A DNA stretch of 64,000 nucleotides, taken from the NCBI GenBank assembly GCA_031216915.1, contig CM062289.1, positions 254,257,113 through 254,321,112 on the forward strand, read 5' to 3'. The translations under genes were made by a program, and so were the position numbers. The notes under the pieces are model-generated. The model was not told the DNA's origin. It was given only the letters and a program-made list of their open reading frames with translations, and did not search any database. Numbering within the stretch: position 1 is the first letter of the stretch; each line of letters begins with the position of its first letter. Below are positions 11,259-22,866 of this stretch, piece after piece. The stretch comes from Pictodentalium vernedei (taxonomy: Eukaryota > Mollusca > Scaphopoda > Dentaliida > Dentaliidae).

Positions 11259-11501
11259 CAGTACAGTCACCGTGGACTGGTCACTTTCCACAGGTGGGCA
11301 ATATTTCCTCCGATGCAATAATATTAGATTCCAAACACTAATTATAGGAATAATTATCAAACATTTAATTTATGAAGCAGGGGGTATAACCCGGTGCTTC
11401 ATAAATTAAAATTTTGCGGATGATTTTTATTACCTGGTAGATGCATGCCTCAGCATCACTGCCCATGCATGGATTATGACCAGTCTACATTGACTGTACT
11501 G
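11259..11501. mobile_element. Tc1/mariner-like palindromic MITE
   Basis: Inverted ends CAGTACAGTCA with further matches (ACTGGTCA) inside, flanked by TA on both sides (11257-11258, 11502-11503). The centre near 11370-11410 is a second perfect hairpin (TTTAATTTATGAAGC). 243 bp, non-coding. Confidence 0.75.
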
Positions 11502-11736
11502 TAGATGGAGACTCAGATAAATGTTTTCTCATTTCTATTTAGACAGCTGAGATTCTACATTGTTGTAGACAGGAAACCAGACCAGGAATTTCAACCAGAT
11601 TGCAACCCATTCTCGATTCAGTCAAAATTATATGTCCACTTTTGTGGTCTGAATTCAAGAAGTATTTTCAGAAAATGTATCCTGTTTTTAAAAAAAATAT
11701 CTGAATCACATTCAACTGAAGTAGAAATAAATATGG

Positions 11737-12307
11737 TTAACTCCTTACCTTACAAATCCACTGCATCCTCTAACATAATGTGCAAATTCTTCAGTTGGAA
11801 AAAAAATCATTTTTCCCTCATTGAAACGATCCTGTTGAGCTCGTACCAGTTAGTGGTCATATAATATGGCTTTGTTGAAATTGTTTGAAAAAATCATATT
11901 TAAGGCATTAAAAAGTTTAAAATATGTTTTGCTGGCCCTCCTGCATGGTCCTTTTGGCTGCTGCCTACAATTTTTTCATAACCATTTCAAAATTAAAAAA
12001 ATAAAAATTAAATGGTTTATGTCAAGCCAAGTTAATAAAATTGATAAATTTGTCCCTTGAGTGCAACAAGGCTTTGCAATGCTTTAGCCATGGTATTCTG
12101 TAGATTATGTGGCCTAAAACATAAAGCAAAATAATAACCTGACTTTTGATGGCAAAGAAATAATTCCAAAAATAAAAAATAAAATAAAAAAATGCCCACC
12201 TACATACATCCAATTTGAAAAAAAATGGCCTGAGAAACTGAAGAACTACTTTGTGGGGCCTAAATAATAATAAATTTTGATAACGTTTGCATTGGGTAAA
12301 GGGTTAA
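11737..12307. mobile_element. TTAA-flanked MITE (degenerate)
   Basis: Left end TTAACTCCTTACC, right end GGGTAAAGGGTTAA at 12294-12307. The inner part around 11820-11880 (CATTGAAACGATC, ATATGGCTTTGTTGA) matches the MITE at 59830-60077. AT-rich and non-coding. 12308-12707 is AT-rich intronic sequence with nothing recognised. Confidence 0.5.
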
Positions 12308-12707
12308 AAGCTCAAAATTTGGTAGAAAAAGTCTCAAAATCAATTAATTTGGGTCATTTTGAGGTTTATCATACATGTATTACTATTAGTGCAGTTTTTG
12401 TGACTTTTCATTATTTATTTTCCATTTTTTATTCAATACTGAACATGGAGAGATGTCTCAGTTCAGTAAAAAATACTTGAGAATATGAAAACTTATCAAT
12501 ATTTATTGTGGATTTTCTTTAGAACAAAACCTGGCATATAATGGGTTACAAAATATTCATTTAAGGAAATAAAATTGAATTATTAAGTTGTATAGCTACA
12601 TGTAGAGGTGTGGTGTTGTTGATTAAAGGTAAAATTACTCATTTTGGTGATGAGTTTTAATAAAAACTTCTGAAAAAGAAAAGTGCTTTTAATATTTTCT
12701 TTTGTAG

Positions 12708-12765
12708 GTTATCTTTTCCATCTGGTCACTCCTCTCTTTCTGCATTTGCAATGGTGTATTTAATT
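12708..12765 (+). CDS. PLPP: Phospholipid phosphatase (PAP2/PLPP family), internal exon with the PSGH motif
   Basis: A 58-bp exon between a pyrimidine-rich acceptor (TATTTTCTTTTGTAG, ending 12707) and a GTAAGT donor at 12766. One carried base is followed by 19 codons reading LSFPSGHSSLSAFAMVYLI. SxxPSGH with the following HSS is phosphatase motif C2 of the PAP2 superfamily; its His is the proton donor to the leaving group in the family mechanism. PLPP1-3 are six-span membrane enzymes that dephosphorylate phosphatidate, lysophosphatidate and sphingosine-1-phosphate. The upstream exon must end with two bases of a codon; no candidate with that phase was found in 1-12707. Which PLPP paralogue this is cannot be told from the fragment. 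Confidence 0.92.
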
Positions 12766-13328
12766 GTAAGTATGGAAGTTAACTCCCTTGAAATTGAATG
12801 CTTTTTTTTCATAAAATCACTAGTTAAGCTAAATAGACACCCTGAATTAAACTACTTCATCTTGTTTAAGTGATTTCTGTGGGCACTATCAAATAAGATG
12901 AAATGGTTTGCTTTCTTAATTTTGTATTACTCCATATGTTTAGTATTTAATTAACTGCTTTTGCAATATCGATTAGCTTTCACCAGCAACCATCATGCTT
13001 GTACGGTATATGCAATATTTCATACCTAACCTGACAAGAAGACAAAGATTTTCTTGGAAGAACTGAAAAATAGGGAGGGGGTCCTCAAAAAGATAGCCTC
13101 TGCCCCCCTCCCCCCTCCCTTCATTGTAACAAACTGGTAAGTTATATTTTGATGGCAAAAAGTTAACAAATAATAAAATTTGAAGAACAATTTTTCTGAA
13201 CACCGCTGACCAGAAATGACAATTACTTTAGGTAAAAAGTTAAGGCTGACATCAACAAAAGTAGCTTGCAGGGTTTCCAAAGGAATGGGGGGAAATTCAT
13301 CATGAAAATTAATGGTAAAACTGTTTTT

Positions 13329-13947
13329 AGCTCACTTGACTTCAGTCAGAATATGCAATAGTGATCGCTCCCTGTCCATCGGCTCTCTCCTGTCATCCTG
13401 TGTGAAGGGTGTGTTTGTGACTTTTATTAAAAAAACATTGAACTAATTTCGAAGAAATGTTTGGGAATTGTTGATCATGGGATTGGATTGTGATTGTATT
13501 CAAATCAATTTGTCATGCCCCAGGGGGAATGAGTTGGGGTACATTGCTTAGCTGGTAGAGTGCTAAATTATTTTTGGTCAGCAAAATTTGTTCACGTCTT
13601 TGCCTTGTTACAATTTTTGGGAGAGTTTGCGCTCTCCCATAAATTACAACAAGGCAAATCCATATAGACTAAATAATTTTATTTTAAAAATAATATGAAG
13701 CATACCCACTGAATATGAAGCCTTTGACTTGTAGTCCCTGTATTTAGAGTAAAACCCAAATATGGGCTTCCAGCACTTTACCAGTTAAAAAAATATTCTC
13801 CTGATCTAATGGATGGAACGAGTTGATATTTGGTATTTAGTTTCCTTTCAAGGTACACACTCAGGTTTGTTCAAGAGAAGTTTGAGGGGCAATATTTACA
13901 GTTGTTCTTGGAGGGGCAAGATTTTTAGCCTCACTCAAAATTTCTGT
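13329..13947 (+). mobile_element. HINE-like element 5' part, host of DIRS copy 2
   Basis: Starts with TTTTTAGCTCACTTGACTTC, the 5' signature of the family seen at 2667 and 31744, and carries the same internal blocks (GAGTTGATATTTGGTATT, GGAGGGGCAAGATTTTTAGCC). DIRS copy 2 cuts it at 13947. The continuation after 19267 is short and degenerate; no 3' end was recognised. Confidence 0.5.
13565..13685. mobile_element. Small hairpin MITE
   Basis: Arms TTTGCCTTGTTACAA / CAACAAGGCAAA with GGGAGAG / CTCTCCC at the tip (about 13602-13657), flanked by AT-rich inverted ends (TAAATTATTTT / AAATAATTTTA). It lies inside the HINE-like fragment. Confidence 0.5.
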
Positions 13948-14152
13948 ATTTTTATACAGCAACCAATGGCCCAGACTAGCTGGTGCTAACTCAAAAAATA
14001 ATCCAGGGCCAAACACAAATTTTCCCCCCCAACCCCTAAATTTGGCTTGCAAAACCGAAAAATTGATGTCCTATCTGGTCCTTCATACTTTTCAGATCTG
14101 CACATGCGCAGCATACGTATCCAGGAAGACACCGAAATTGGTGCAAACCATT
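13948..14152 (+). repeat. Left inverted terminal repeat of DIRS copy 2
   Basis: Complementary to 19043-19267 with small differences; both carry CCAATGGCCCAGACTAGCTG, a CCGAAAAATTGATGTCCTAT block and GGAAGACACCGAAAT. The leader 14320-15000 that follows is non-coding and AT-rich. Confidence 0.87.
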
Positions 14153-15002
14153 ATTTTTTGTTTGACCCTGAAGTCAACAACAATGAACTGACATCTGTGC
14201 TTTTAAATCTCATTTTTGAGGATGCCAGACACAAATCAATGGTAAAATTGGTGGATCCATTGGATGATGGAAGTGAACAATGGTGGTTAGGAACGTTCAG
14301 GGCTGTAACTTTATAATTTTTATCAGAATTATTTCATGTTTCCCAATTTCGGGACATGTGCCTTTAGTCATTCTTGCTAATGATTTATCCACTGTTTGTT
14401 AAGTGTTCCTTCCCTATCCTTCCTTGAAGCCCTCCTGTTAAACTCCCAAGCTTTTTGGCTTATTTTTATTGAAATTTTTTTATTAAATTTCTTGGGAGTT
14501 TAACGTGTATTACAGAATGTTTATTCTGTATATCCCCATGGTTATGTCCTCACCTGGGGGTTTTGGGTCGTTTGGGTCATGCATCTGAAGATCTTGCTTT
14601 ACATCTGGTAGCTTTAAAATCTGTTACTGACTTCGGGCCTTTTTTATTCAGTGCCTTAGGTCTTGTTTCCTGTTTTTTCATTGACATTGTTTACATTGGC
14701 AATGTCCTTTAAATATATGTAGTTTCTATTTATTATTACTGTAGGATTGTTGTAAGATACATGTTGTAATATTCTGGTAGTGTAGCAATAATTTTTTGGA
14801 TTTTCTCCACACTTAGGCTCTATTGGGATACCTTTGGGCTCTTCATGTTCCCTTTGGGAACTTGGGCTTTTGTCAAAATTTTGTCAATAATTTTTTTGAA
14901 ATTAATTTTTCGATTTGTATTTTGATTGTTGATTATTATGTATCTTTATCATATATTTATTGTGGAGTTGGTGGGAGTTTAATCGACTTTGTTTGATTAA
15001 TT

Positions 15003-16370
15003 ATGAAAGCTTATTGCTCAAAATGCAAGGCGAGGAAGTCTTCCTCAGATTTACATGCTTGTTACCTTGCTTGTAGTCGATGTACTCCCGCGAATTCTTG
15101 TCCTGTGTTGATTGGGGTGACAAACGTTGGACACGGGTGTCATGATATGTTGTTAGCGGTGCGAGGCCAATGCCGGTTCTCTCAGGGCATAGTCATTCAA
15201 ATTTCTCAGTTTCTTTTTCAGAGGAACAAGAACATGGTGATGGTTATGTGACACCTACCAAAAGTGTGCAACTATCATCGCATTCTGATGCGCAAACAGA
15301 GCTAGCTGCTAAGGCGCTCCTGAATATTAGGCAGGGGATAAAGCCGCTAACCGGTGGTTTTAATCCTTTGCCAGCAGCTAGCTCGACCGGTGAAGCGGTT
15401 ACTCCGTCCATGGGAGCAGTGACGCAGGATATGTCCGTTGCGGTCGAAGGAAGTGTAGTGGGTAGAGCGAGCACCTTAAAATCTAAACATGCTCACCCAG
15501 CAACGATGGAACTAGGGAAAAAGCCAGCAAGTGTTTTGGGAAGCTCGGCAAGGTCTGAAAGGGCCGCGAGCGGGAGTGGTCCCTCTCTATCCCAGCAACA
15601 TCTGGGGCCAGATGTTGTGAAGAATGTGCGCAGGCCGGAGCATATGTCCACACCTGCCGTCCGGGATGCTCCATATAGATTGCAGCCGGCCTCGGCTACA
15701 GTCACGGCTTCTTCCGCTTTGAATACAAAGCACACACAACCGCATCCTAGCTACCCGACTTCGGATATCCAGCCTGCTGAGCAAAGAATGGACCACTCTT
15801 TGCCTGTGAAGTCGGACAATCCGGTAGCTAGGGAGATGAGGATACGATCATTGGGACGTTCGGAGAAGAGATCCATTTCCGACACACCGTCCCAGGAGCA
15901 GCAAGCGGCTAAGAAACAGAATATCGCTGCTCCTTAGGTCTCGATGATGGACTTGCAGTCGCAGATTGCGCAGCCGATCACAGCATCCCAGCAAGTGCAG
16001 GTGCAGTCTCCCTCAGACTCCGAACCTGAGCTGTCGTACGGTGCTGGGTCGGTCCTGTCGTCTGTTCACGCAGATGCAATGGACCGAGATTCGCAACTGA
16101 TTCTCTCGGATGGTGAAAGGGATAAGGAAGAGGATTACCCTTCCCTTTCGGAACAGCACATGGCTTTGACGACAAGCTTTCGTTAGTCTATGAACAGGCT
16201 ACTAAGAAAGCGTCAAGTGCTCTGCTTTTGAAGTCGGCGTCTCAGCAACCCACTTCAGCAGACAAGAGTATAGGAGTGCATTCCAGACCTAAAATGTCAA
16301 AAGGGAACTCCTCACGAGGGTACAAGAAACCCTCTTACAATTACTCTTGAGGTTGTCAGTATAGCGACTC
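15003..16370 (+). pseudogene. DIRS copy 2 gag-like ORF1
   Basis: Starts with a short Cys-rich segment (YCSKCKARKSSSDLHACY, 15006 on) that may be a zinc-binding head; the frame then changes near 15180. The main frame, 15170-15937, is Ser/Ala/Gln-rich with no recognised domain, and ends RSISDTPSQEQQAAKKQ before a stop. A further open segment (15944-16186, acidic, Ser-rich) and remnants up to about 16370 follow in other frames. Position before RT and low-complexity composition fit a DIRS gag; nothing else supports the call. Confidence 0.5.
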
Positions 16371-16505
16371 GGGAAAGGGGTGTAGGTCTGATCGGGACTA
16401 TCGGTCAGATCCCCCTAGGCCGACGGGACGAGGTTCTTCGCAGGGAGAACTAGTTTCTCCTCCCGTAAGCCTCGTGGGTCATACAGGTGGTGTTCAAGAC
16501 CTCTA

Positions 16506-17829
16506 TTGCTTGCCAGATGGCTGAAGGTTATTAAATTTCACGATAAACTGGATAGCAGTCACAGAAGATCAGTGGGTGAGAAGTGTAGTCTTGGACGGCC
16601 TACGGCTATCATTCCGTTGCATCCTCTCAAAAGAGAGTCTCTCCTAGCAGAGGTACAGGCTCTCTTATTAAAGGAAGCAATAGAGGTCGTCGAGAATCAA
16701 GATTCTCAGGGGTTTTAGAGACGGCTCGTTCCGACCAGTAATAGACTTGAGCTGGATAAACAAGCTTATCGTGGCTCCGCCCTTCTATATGGAGACCCTC
16801 CAGATATTCTTTACTCAGAACTGGAGTGTGAAGACGCATTCGCTCAAAACCAGTATTGTATTAACAGACCTAGTAAAACAAAGGGTTCAGATTTGGGCAG
16901 ATCTTCAGTGGTTAACTCAGGGATTCCCGCTGCAACTGCCAGATCCGGCTTTCTCGACTATGGTGGATGCAAGTCAGACGGGTCGGGGCGCGATCCTAAG
17001 TCCCGCAGACTTGAAGTGTCAGGGTCTTTGGGACCCTCGGTTCCTAGAGAAGCACATAAACATCAAAGAGATGATGTCAATATGGCTAGCTCTTCAACAT
17101 TGGATTCACATAATAGCGAACGTCCATGTTCAGATTTTGTCGGACAATTCGACAGCAGTAGCTTACATCAGGAACCAAGGCAGCACTCATTCAATTCCAT
17201 TATGCGAATTAATGGAGAAGATTCTCCTACATGTCATGAATCATCATGTTCCTCTTTCTGTCCGTCATATACCTGCTCATCTGAATGTACTAGCAGACTC
17301 GCTCTCTCGGAAAGGTCGCCTGTTGCCATCAGAGTGGACTCTCAACAAGCGAGTATTCAGGCAGATTTGCTACCAGTGGGATCGCCCCATGATAGATCTG
17401 TTTGCGACACACCTGAACAATCAGTTACCGACGTTTGTGTTGCCATGCCCAGATCATTGAGCGTATGCAGTAGACGCTCTGTCGATCCCATGGGACAGAA
17501 TGATAGGATATGCATTTCCTCCAACTCCGTTGATTCAGCAGATTCTGTTAAAGATCAAACAGACTCGTTGCAAAATCCTGCTAGTAGCACCTCTGTTGTC
17601 ACAGAAACCTTGGATCAGTCTTCTCAGGTGTCTGTTATGGGATGTTCCCCGGAAGCTTCGTCCACAAGAGGATCTTCTTTATGAGGGAAAGTCACGCGCA
17701 CTGCATCACAACCCAGAAGGTCTCAACTTTCACGTATTTCCATTGTGCGGTCCTTCTTGCACAGAAAACAGTTTACAGGATGCGCAGTGGACGCAATTTC
17801 TAACTGCAGGAGGTCCTCCTCTTCGTTGA
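16506..17829 (+). pseudogene. DIRS copy 2 RT remnant, RNase H and post-RNase H region
   Basis: The RT N-terminus (KEAIEVVENQDSQGF) is followed, after a frame change near 16715, by PVIDLSWINKLIVAPPFYME. The next ~400 bp of RT are absent: neither the DAYFHV nor the YLDD block exists, and sequence jumps to ADLQWLTQGFPLQLPD. RNase H is well kept, with MVDASQTGRGA, NIKEMMSIWLAL, LSDNSTAVAYIRNQGS and HLNVLADSLSRK. A TGA at 17458-17460 interrupts the same frame, which continues at 17500-17829 (IGYAFPPTPLIQQILLKIK), matching copy 1 at 9120-9188. The RNase H acidic residues look intact but the polymerase is lost. Confidence 0.85.
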
Positions 17830-17842
17830 ACTACGCAGCGAA

Positions 17843-18480
17843 GTGGAGGGTTTTCTTCCGTTGATGTCAGGATCGGTCGATAGACGTTTCCGTTTATACC
17901 AAATATTGCCAACTTCCTGGTCTACATGTTTGACGATCTCAAACTGCAGCCCGTCACTATTAAGGGCTATAGGTTTATGTTATCAGACACTTACGCTCAT
18001 CATGATAACTTGGCTATTGGATTAAATACTTCATTGTCCAAGCTGGTTAGAAATTTCTCTTTTAATAGACCTAGAACCCTCAGATTAATTCCTAAGTGGA
18101 ATTTGGCTTGGGTTCTGCTGAAGCTCAAAGAAGCTCCGTTTGAGCCGTTGGACGTTGTAGAGTTCAAATTCTTGACCTATAAAATGGAATTTCTCATAGC
18201 CTTTGCATCTGCTAGAAGAGTCAGTGAACTTCATGCTTGATCTGTTGATGAATCTCACTAACGTAGTGTGGGTATTACCATTACCTTTACTATGGAAGTG
18301 GGATTTCTGGCTAAGAATCAGATTCCAGACAAGCAGCCTGAGCCTATTATCAGGGGGGTGGGGGTTGGGGGGGGGGGCGGTTTTTTGTCCCTTATGATCA
18401 TCTGGCTTTATAGTGAAAAGCAAGGGAAGACCTCCTCCGGTGTCAGTAGTACTGAGTCGGTGCTGGGATGGTTTTAATGT
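17843..18480 (+). pseudogene. DIRS copy 2 tyrosine recombinase, C-terminally broken
   Basis: The frame 17926-18240 reads through the core-binding part (SLSKLVRNFSFNRPRT, WNLAWVLLKLKEAPFEP) into the catalytic domain entry ASARRVSELHA, where the Arg of box I is expected. A TGA follows at once (18238-18240). Homology continues in shifted frames (FTMEVGFLAKNQIPDKQPEP, about 18285-18345), then a G-rich tract. The distal His-x-x-Arg and Tyr residues were not found. In an intact element this enzyme inserts the circular DNA copy without making a target duplication. Confidence 0.78.
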
Positions 18481-18880
18481 GTAGCTTGGTGTGAAGCAAT
18501 AACTATGTCTCATTTATGTACTGTTTTTAAAGTGTAGCTCACTGTGAAGCATTTGTATATGTCGTGTGTCAAACGGGCGTTAATATACAATCCTCGGACA
18601 GTTTTAAATGAGTATAGTCTCATTCTATGGACTATTTTTATATATTGGTTTTCCTTCACCGATTAGCATAATGGGTTATGCTGGCATTAAATGGAGAATT
18701 ATATATTATGTAATACTCAATTACATTGTTGGTGTTATGCCTTTCTCTTTTCTCGTAAAGGAGAAAGACCTATATAATTCCTATCTTCTCCTATTCTCCT
18801 GTAGGAGATATCCTTTACTGAAGTAATTGAGAGATTGGATTTTCCTTTATGTCCTAGGCTCTCCAGCCTTTTTACGATTC

Positions 18881-18968
18881 AGCTAGTCTGGGCCATTGGT
18901 TGTTGTATAAAAATATTATAAATTTTAAGTAATTTGTATATTTTTTATACTTACCAATGGCCCAGATG
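18881..18968 (-). repeat. Internal complementary region of DIRS copy 2
   Basis: The reverse complement reads the right end (TTACTTAAAATTTATAAT) directly joined to the left end (ATTTTTATACAACAACCAAT). This fixes the element ends at about 13948 and 19267. Confidence 0.9.
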
Positions 18969-19042
18969 AGTATGGCCCTCCCATGAGTGGGCACTCATAC
19001 CTCCCTGATGTTTATAACATTTAACAGGCAATCTATAGAAAG

Positions 19043-19267
19043 AATTATGGTTGGCGCCTATTTCGGTGTCTTCCTGGATACTGCACAAGCACAGATCTGA
19101 AAAGTATGGAAGACCAGATAGGACATCAATTTTTCGGTTTTGCATGAAAATTTTGGGGATTGGGGGCAAAATTTGTGTTTGGACCTGAATTATTTTTTGA
19201 GTTAGCACCAGCTAGTCTGAGCCATTGGTAAGTATAAAAAATATACAAATTACTTAAAATTTATAAT
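19043..19267 (-). repeat. Right inverted terminal repeat of DIRS copy 2
   Basis: Complement of 13948-14152 plus a right-end extension (AAAAATATACAAATTACTTA) found also in the internal complementary region. 19268-19670 downstream is AT-rich with nothing recognised. Confidence 0.87.
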
Positions 19268-20428
19268 TTTCACAGCACTGCCAGTCTTCCTGTTTTTGCG
19301 GGATTTCCAGTTTTTCGTTCCAGTCAGGAATTTTGGGGGGTTTCCATTTTTCAGTCACAGAAACTCTGTTTCATTCAGCTGATTCCCACTTATTAATTCA
19401 TAGTGATATAGCAACTATGAAAGACATCTTTTGAATTGTCATTGTACCTCTGGTGCCCCTTTTCTCACCAGTGAAAATTGGTTTTAATAATTAAATGTCT
19501 GGTCATCTCCAGGGATTCCTGCAAATTTGTGTAGTTCTCAAATTCTTTTGTAAACCAAGTTCCACTGTTTCTTTTGAATATTTTCATTGTTGTATCTTAT
19601 TGGAAACTAATTGTTTTAAAATAGAAATCAAATGTTGGCTCTGAATAAGTTTGTTGATCATTCCTCTGACAATGTTAAAGAAATCGACAAACTTTCCAGA
19701 AACAAATTCAGATGGGCTTGGTTGGGAGAAAAATATTGTGAGGAATATTTTATTCTTCCAATGTTAATGTGAGAAAAACATTCCAGTCTGGAGAAGCATG
19801 GTGTCTTCTGTGCAAGGCCATAATTTGTTATGGTTCTACTAGAAAGAAATTGTTCTTGAAACATTCTGAGACTGATAAACACAAGAAATCTGTCGAGTGT
19901 GCCACTAATGCACAGGAGTTACCAGCTGCATACAAAAAGTCACCCACATTAAGGAGCCATGCAAAGGGGTTGAAAAGAAGATAGACGAGGCAATGATTGA
20001 CAGCTTCTTCAAAGCTAAAATTACAGAATGCATTTCCAAGAAGCTTCCATATGAGGCTGCACCAAATGTTTTTGATACATCTGCTGAAGCTGTTACGACT
20101 GCTATATCTATATGATTTGTGAGTTTCCATGACCGAGAATCTCATGCTGAAGCAAGGATCATGATCTTCATTGCAGAGCAGTGTTTAAGCATCACCAGCA
20201 AGCTAATAGAGTTCAGTCAGGAGTTTTCAATAGACATGGAAGTGCTTCATGACCTGTAACATGAACTGAAACATGGTCCTGCCTGCACGATACATAAATG
20301 TCTGATAGATGATATGAGGAGACTGACATTTTCTCTCAACATAGATGAATGTACTGCAAGTAACAAAGTTGGTCATATACTATTCACCAGATGGACAAAA
20401 AACTCTTGTCCATCATTATGCTTCTGTG

Positions 20429-20946
20429 CAGGGCTTATATTTTATCTAAATTTGGGAGAATCCATTTGGATTCTCGCGAAAATGATAGCAAGAATTTATA
20501 CCTGATAGGAGGGTCCCAGGATCCCACGAGGCTACCATGGTTGAACCCTTGTTGTATACTGATAACACATGATACCTCTTTACCCAACACAGGTGTTTAA
20601 ATTTTAAAACATAAGTTGAATTTGATAATTTTTAAAAAAATAAACAGTATTTTCCAATAAAACCTTATAAATTTGGATGTCATTGGAACCAGATCATTGA
20701 GCTAGTTCCAATGACAGCCATATTTGTACAATTTTATTGACAAATTGTCAGGATATTTCATGTCAATGTTAGTTTTATATCGGTTAATTTGTTGCCACTC
20801 TATTAGGTAAAGGGTTCAGTTGACTAATTGTTTTCACATCAATCCTAGCAGAGGTGCAGCGAGAATCCACATGGATTCTCACTGATTTTGTTGTCCGAAT
20901 CTTTGCGTGAATTGAGTCTAGGATTCTCGTCAAAATATAAGCCCTG
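20429..20946. mobile_element. hAT-like MITE inside the transposase pseudogene
   Basis: Inverted ends CAGGGCTTATATTTT and AAAATATAAGCCCTG. Subterminal arms GAATCCATTTGGATTCTC and GAGAATCCACATGGATTCTC form further hairpins. No clear 8-bp duplication was found (flanks CTTCTGTG and CTATGAGA). It carries a second MITE at about 20573-20816. Confidence 0.6.
20573..20816. mobile_element. Foldback MITE, TTTACC/GGTAAA family, nested
   Basis: Ends CTCTTTACCCAACA and TTAGGTAAAGGGTT, with a central hairpin (TGTCATTGGAACCAGATCATTGAG and its inverse, about 20678-20727) like the copies at 1-195 and 59830-60077. Terminal TTAA sites have decayed. Confidence 0.5.
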
Positions 20947-22384
20947 CTATGAGAATGAAAATGACTGTGGTAAAGGCACACATTCTCAAGGACATTTTCT
21001 GTGACATGCTGAATAATGATGGCATTCCATTGTCAAATTTCGTCTCTATTCTGACAGATTCTACAAGCATGATGGGAGGGGGGGGGGGGGGGTGAACTAA
21101 GTGGACTTCAAGTTTGATCGAAAGGAGAAGTAAAACATCTGATTGACATTGACAGCAACAACTGTCATCATGTTCACAATATTGTGACTTCTTCACTGGA
21201 TTCAAAACAGAAAAGACCTGTTTGGATATCTCAGAGATGTGTGTGAGATTCTTGGTTTTCCTTGTCATACTCCACCAGAAAGAGGTTTGCACGGATAGCT
21301 ATCTGTGTATACATTCTCATGATCAACAATGAGATGATCAGTGCCTTTGAAATCATTTATGTCTCTTGTCTATGTGATAATCTAAAGTATGTGTACAAAA
21401 CATTTACAGAAAAAACTGCAATGACTCTCTAAGAATGACAAGAAAAAATTCATAGTTTGCAAATAAATGTAAAGAAAAGTATAAAGGTTCTGCAGAAAAG
21501 GACAGGCTTTGCAAAGATAGAATTGTAAAATGTTTGTTCTATCTGAGAAATGAAACTCATTCTCACATTAACTTATATTTATTCATGCTCAACCAATGTT
21601 CAAATCATTCATTCGGATATTCAAACAGAAGACACCACTACCACACAGGATCCATGACTAATTATTAGAACTTGTGATAAATATCCTTGTCGGCTTCATC
21701 AAACCTGACCTCACCCCAAAAGAGAACATAGATTTAAAGTAGGATGATAACAGTGTGTACCACAACCCAAAATCAATGTTTATCAGACCCAAGTACCGAG
21801 CACGATTATCAGAGATGAGGAAAAAAGAGATGGTACAGAAGGGAAGAGTATGCAGCAAATGAATTTCAACTTCCAGTTAAGACATTACATTACAAAACAG
21901 GGGCATATATGCTGACAGAACTGCGAATCAACAACAAGCATCTCATGAGATTTCTGCTGTTGACCCTAGAGTTTTAATATATGTAATATACAGCATTGAA
22001 TGAATTGGCAACGTACTTCCCAACTGTCATTTTGAAAACTGAACTCAATGCATATGTCAATTTGATTTGGAATCTTTAAGTGGATATGCAGTTTGATTCA
22101 AAATCAGCTGTCCGTTTCGTTTCCTGTCTAATCTTTTTCAGAGGAATATATCTTGGTATCATCTTCATCATCTCACAAAATGTATAGTTCAGAGGGAAAT
22201 TGTACATAAATAATGTTGAAATAAAAGACTGAGTTTAACTTCCGATACATTAACATAAATAACATCTTCACACATGCCACCAGCCATGCTAATTCCAACA
22301 TCACAAGTCCCTATCACTGTTAAATATAAATTTATGGTTTTGGAACAATGTCGATGATGAACTATGATCCTTACAAGGTAATAT

Positions 22385-22442
22385 TCCAACTACATCATCA
22401 AGGCATCCCTTCGTTGAAGGCATGCCTTGATGATGTAGTGTG
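22385..22442. repeat. Perfect hairpin CTACATCATCAAGGCAT
   Basis: Arms at about 22391-22408 and 22422-22439 around a short loop, in a non-coding stretch (22100-22630) that separates parts of the transposase pseudogene; probably the centre of a palindromic MITE whose ends were not recognised. Confidence 0.5.
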
Positions 22443-22866
22443 ATTACTTTTTCAGTCGGGACTTGAGCTGTCACAGTCGGAACAAATCAGGTTTGTAGTA
22501 CACCCCCCACCCCCCCATTCAAGACGCCACTGATTCAGTTTGAGTTTCTTTTTGATTTTGAATAACAGAGGTGATTCGATTCAAGATTTGATTTGAATTG
22601 AAAATGTGTGATTCGCAGGGACCTACTTTTAAGTCTCTAGACAAATGGTGGACTGTAGTATTTGATCTTGGCAAATATCCACTTTTGGATAAATTAATAA
22701 TGCCAGTGTTGTCTATTTGTGTTTAACCTCATGTTGAACCAAGTTTTAGTGTAATGAATACATTGATATGTAAGAAAATCAACATATTAGATATATTGGT
22801 ATATGTGGCATATCAGAATGTTAAATTTGATCTATCTGCTCACGATACTACCATAATGAGGGAGTA

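Larger units (their letters stand above)
13948..19267 (+). mobile_element. DIRS-type retrotransposon, copy 2 (different subfamily, RT core deleted)
   Basis: 5.3 kb with inverted terminal repeats (about 13948-14152 and 19043-19267) and an internal complementary region (18881-18968) equal to the joined ends. Order: leader, gag-like ORF, remnant RT plus RNase H, recombinase. The protein sequence is clearly diverged from copy 1. The RT palm is missing and stops break the recombinase, so it is non-autonomous. The unoccupied target can be inferred from paralogous HINE sequence (TTTCT followed by TTTTCA) near 3340 and 32140. Confidence 0.87.

Noticed and set aside
11543..11661. Possible upstream PLPP exon (FQPDCNPFSIQSKLYVHFCG) with a good acceptor
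   Set aside because: The donor would leave one base of a codon, but the exon at 12708 needs two. Similarity to the PLPP extracellular loop is weak, and the expected motif C1 is absent.
20421..20954. 8-bp target duplication around the CAGGGCTTATATTTT MITE
   Set aside because: CTTCTGTG and CTATGAGA share too few positions; the hAT assignment rests on the ends only.
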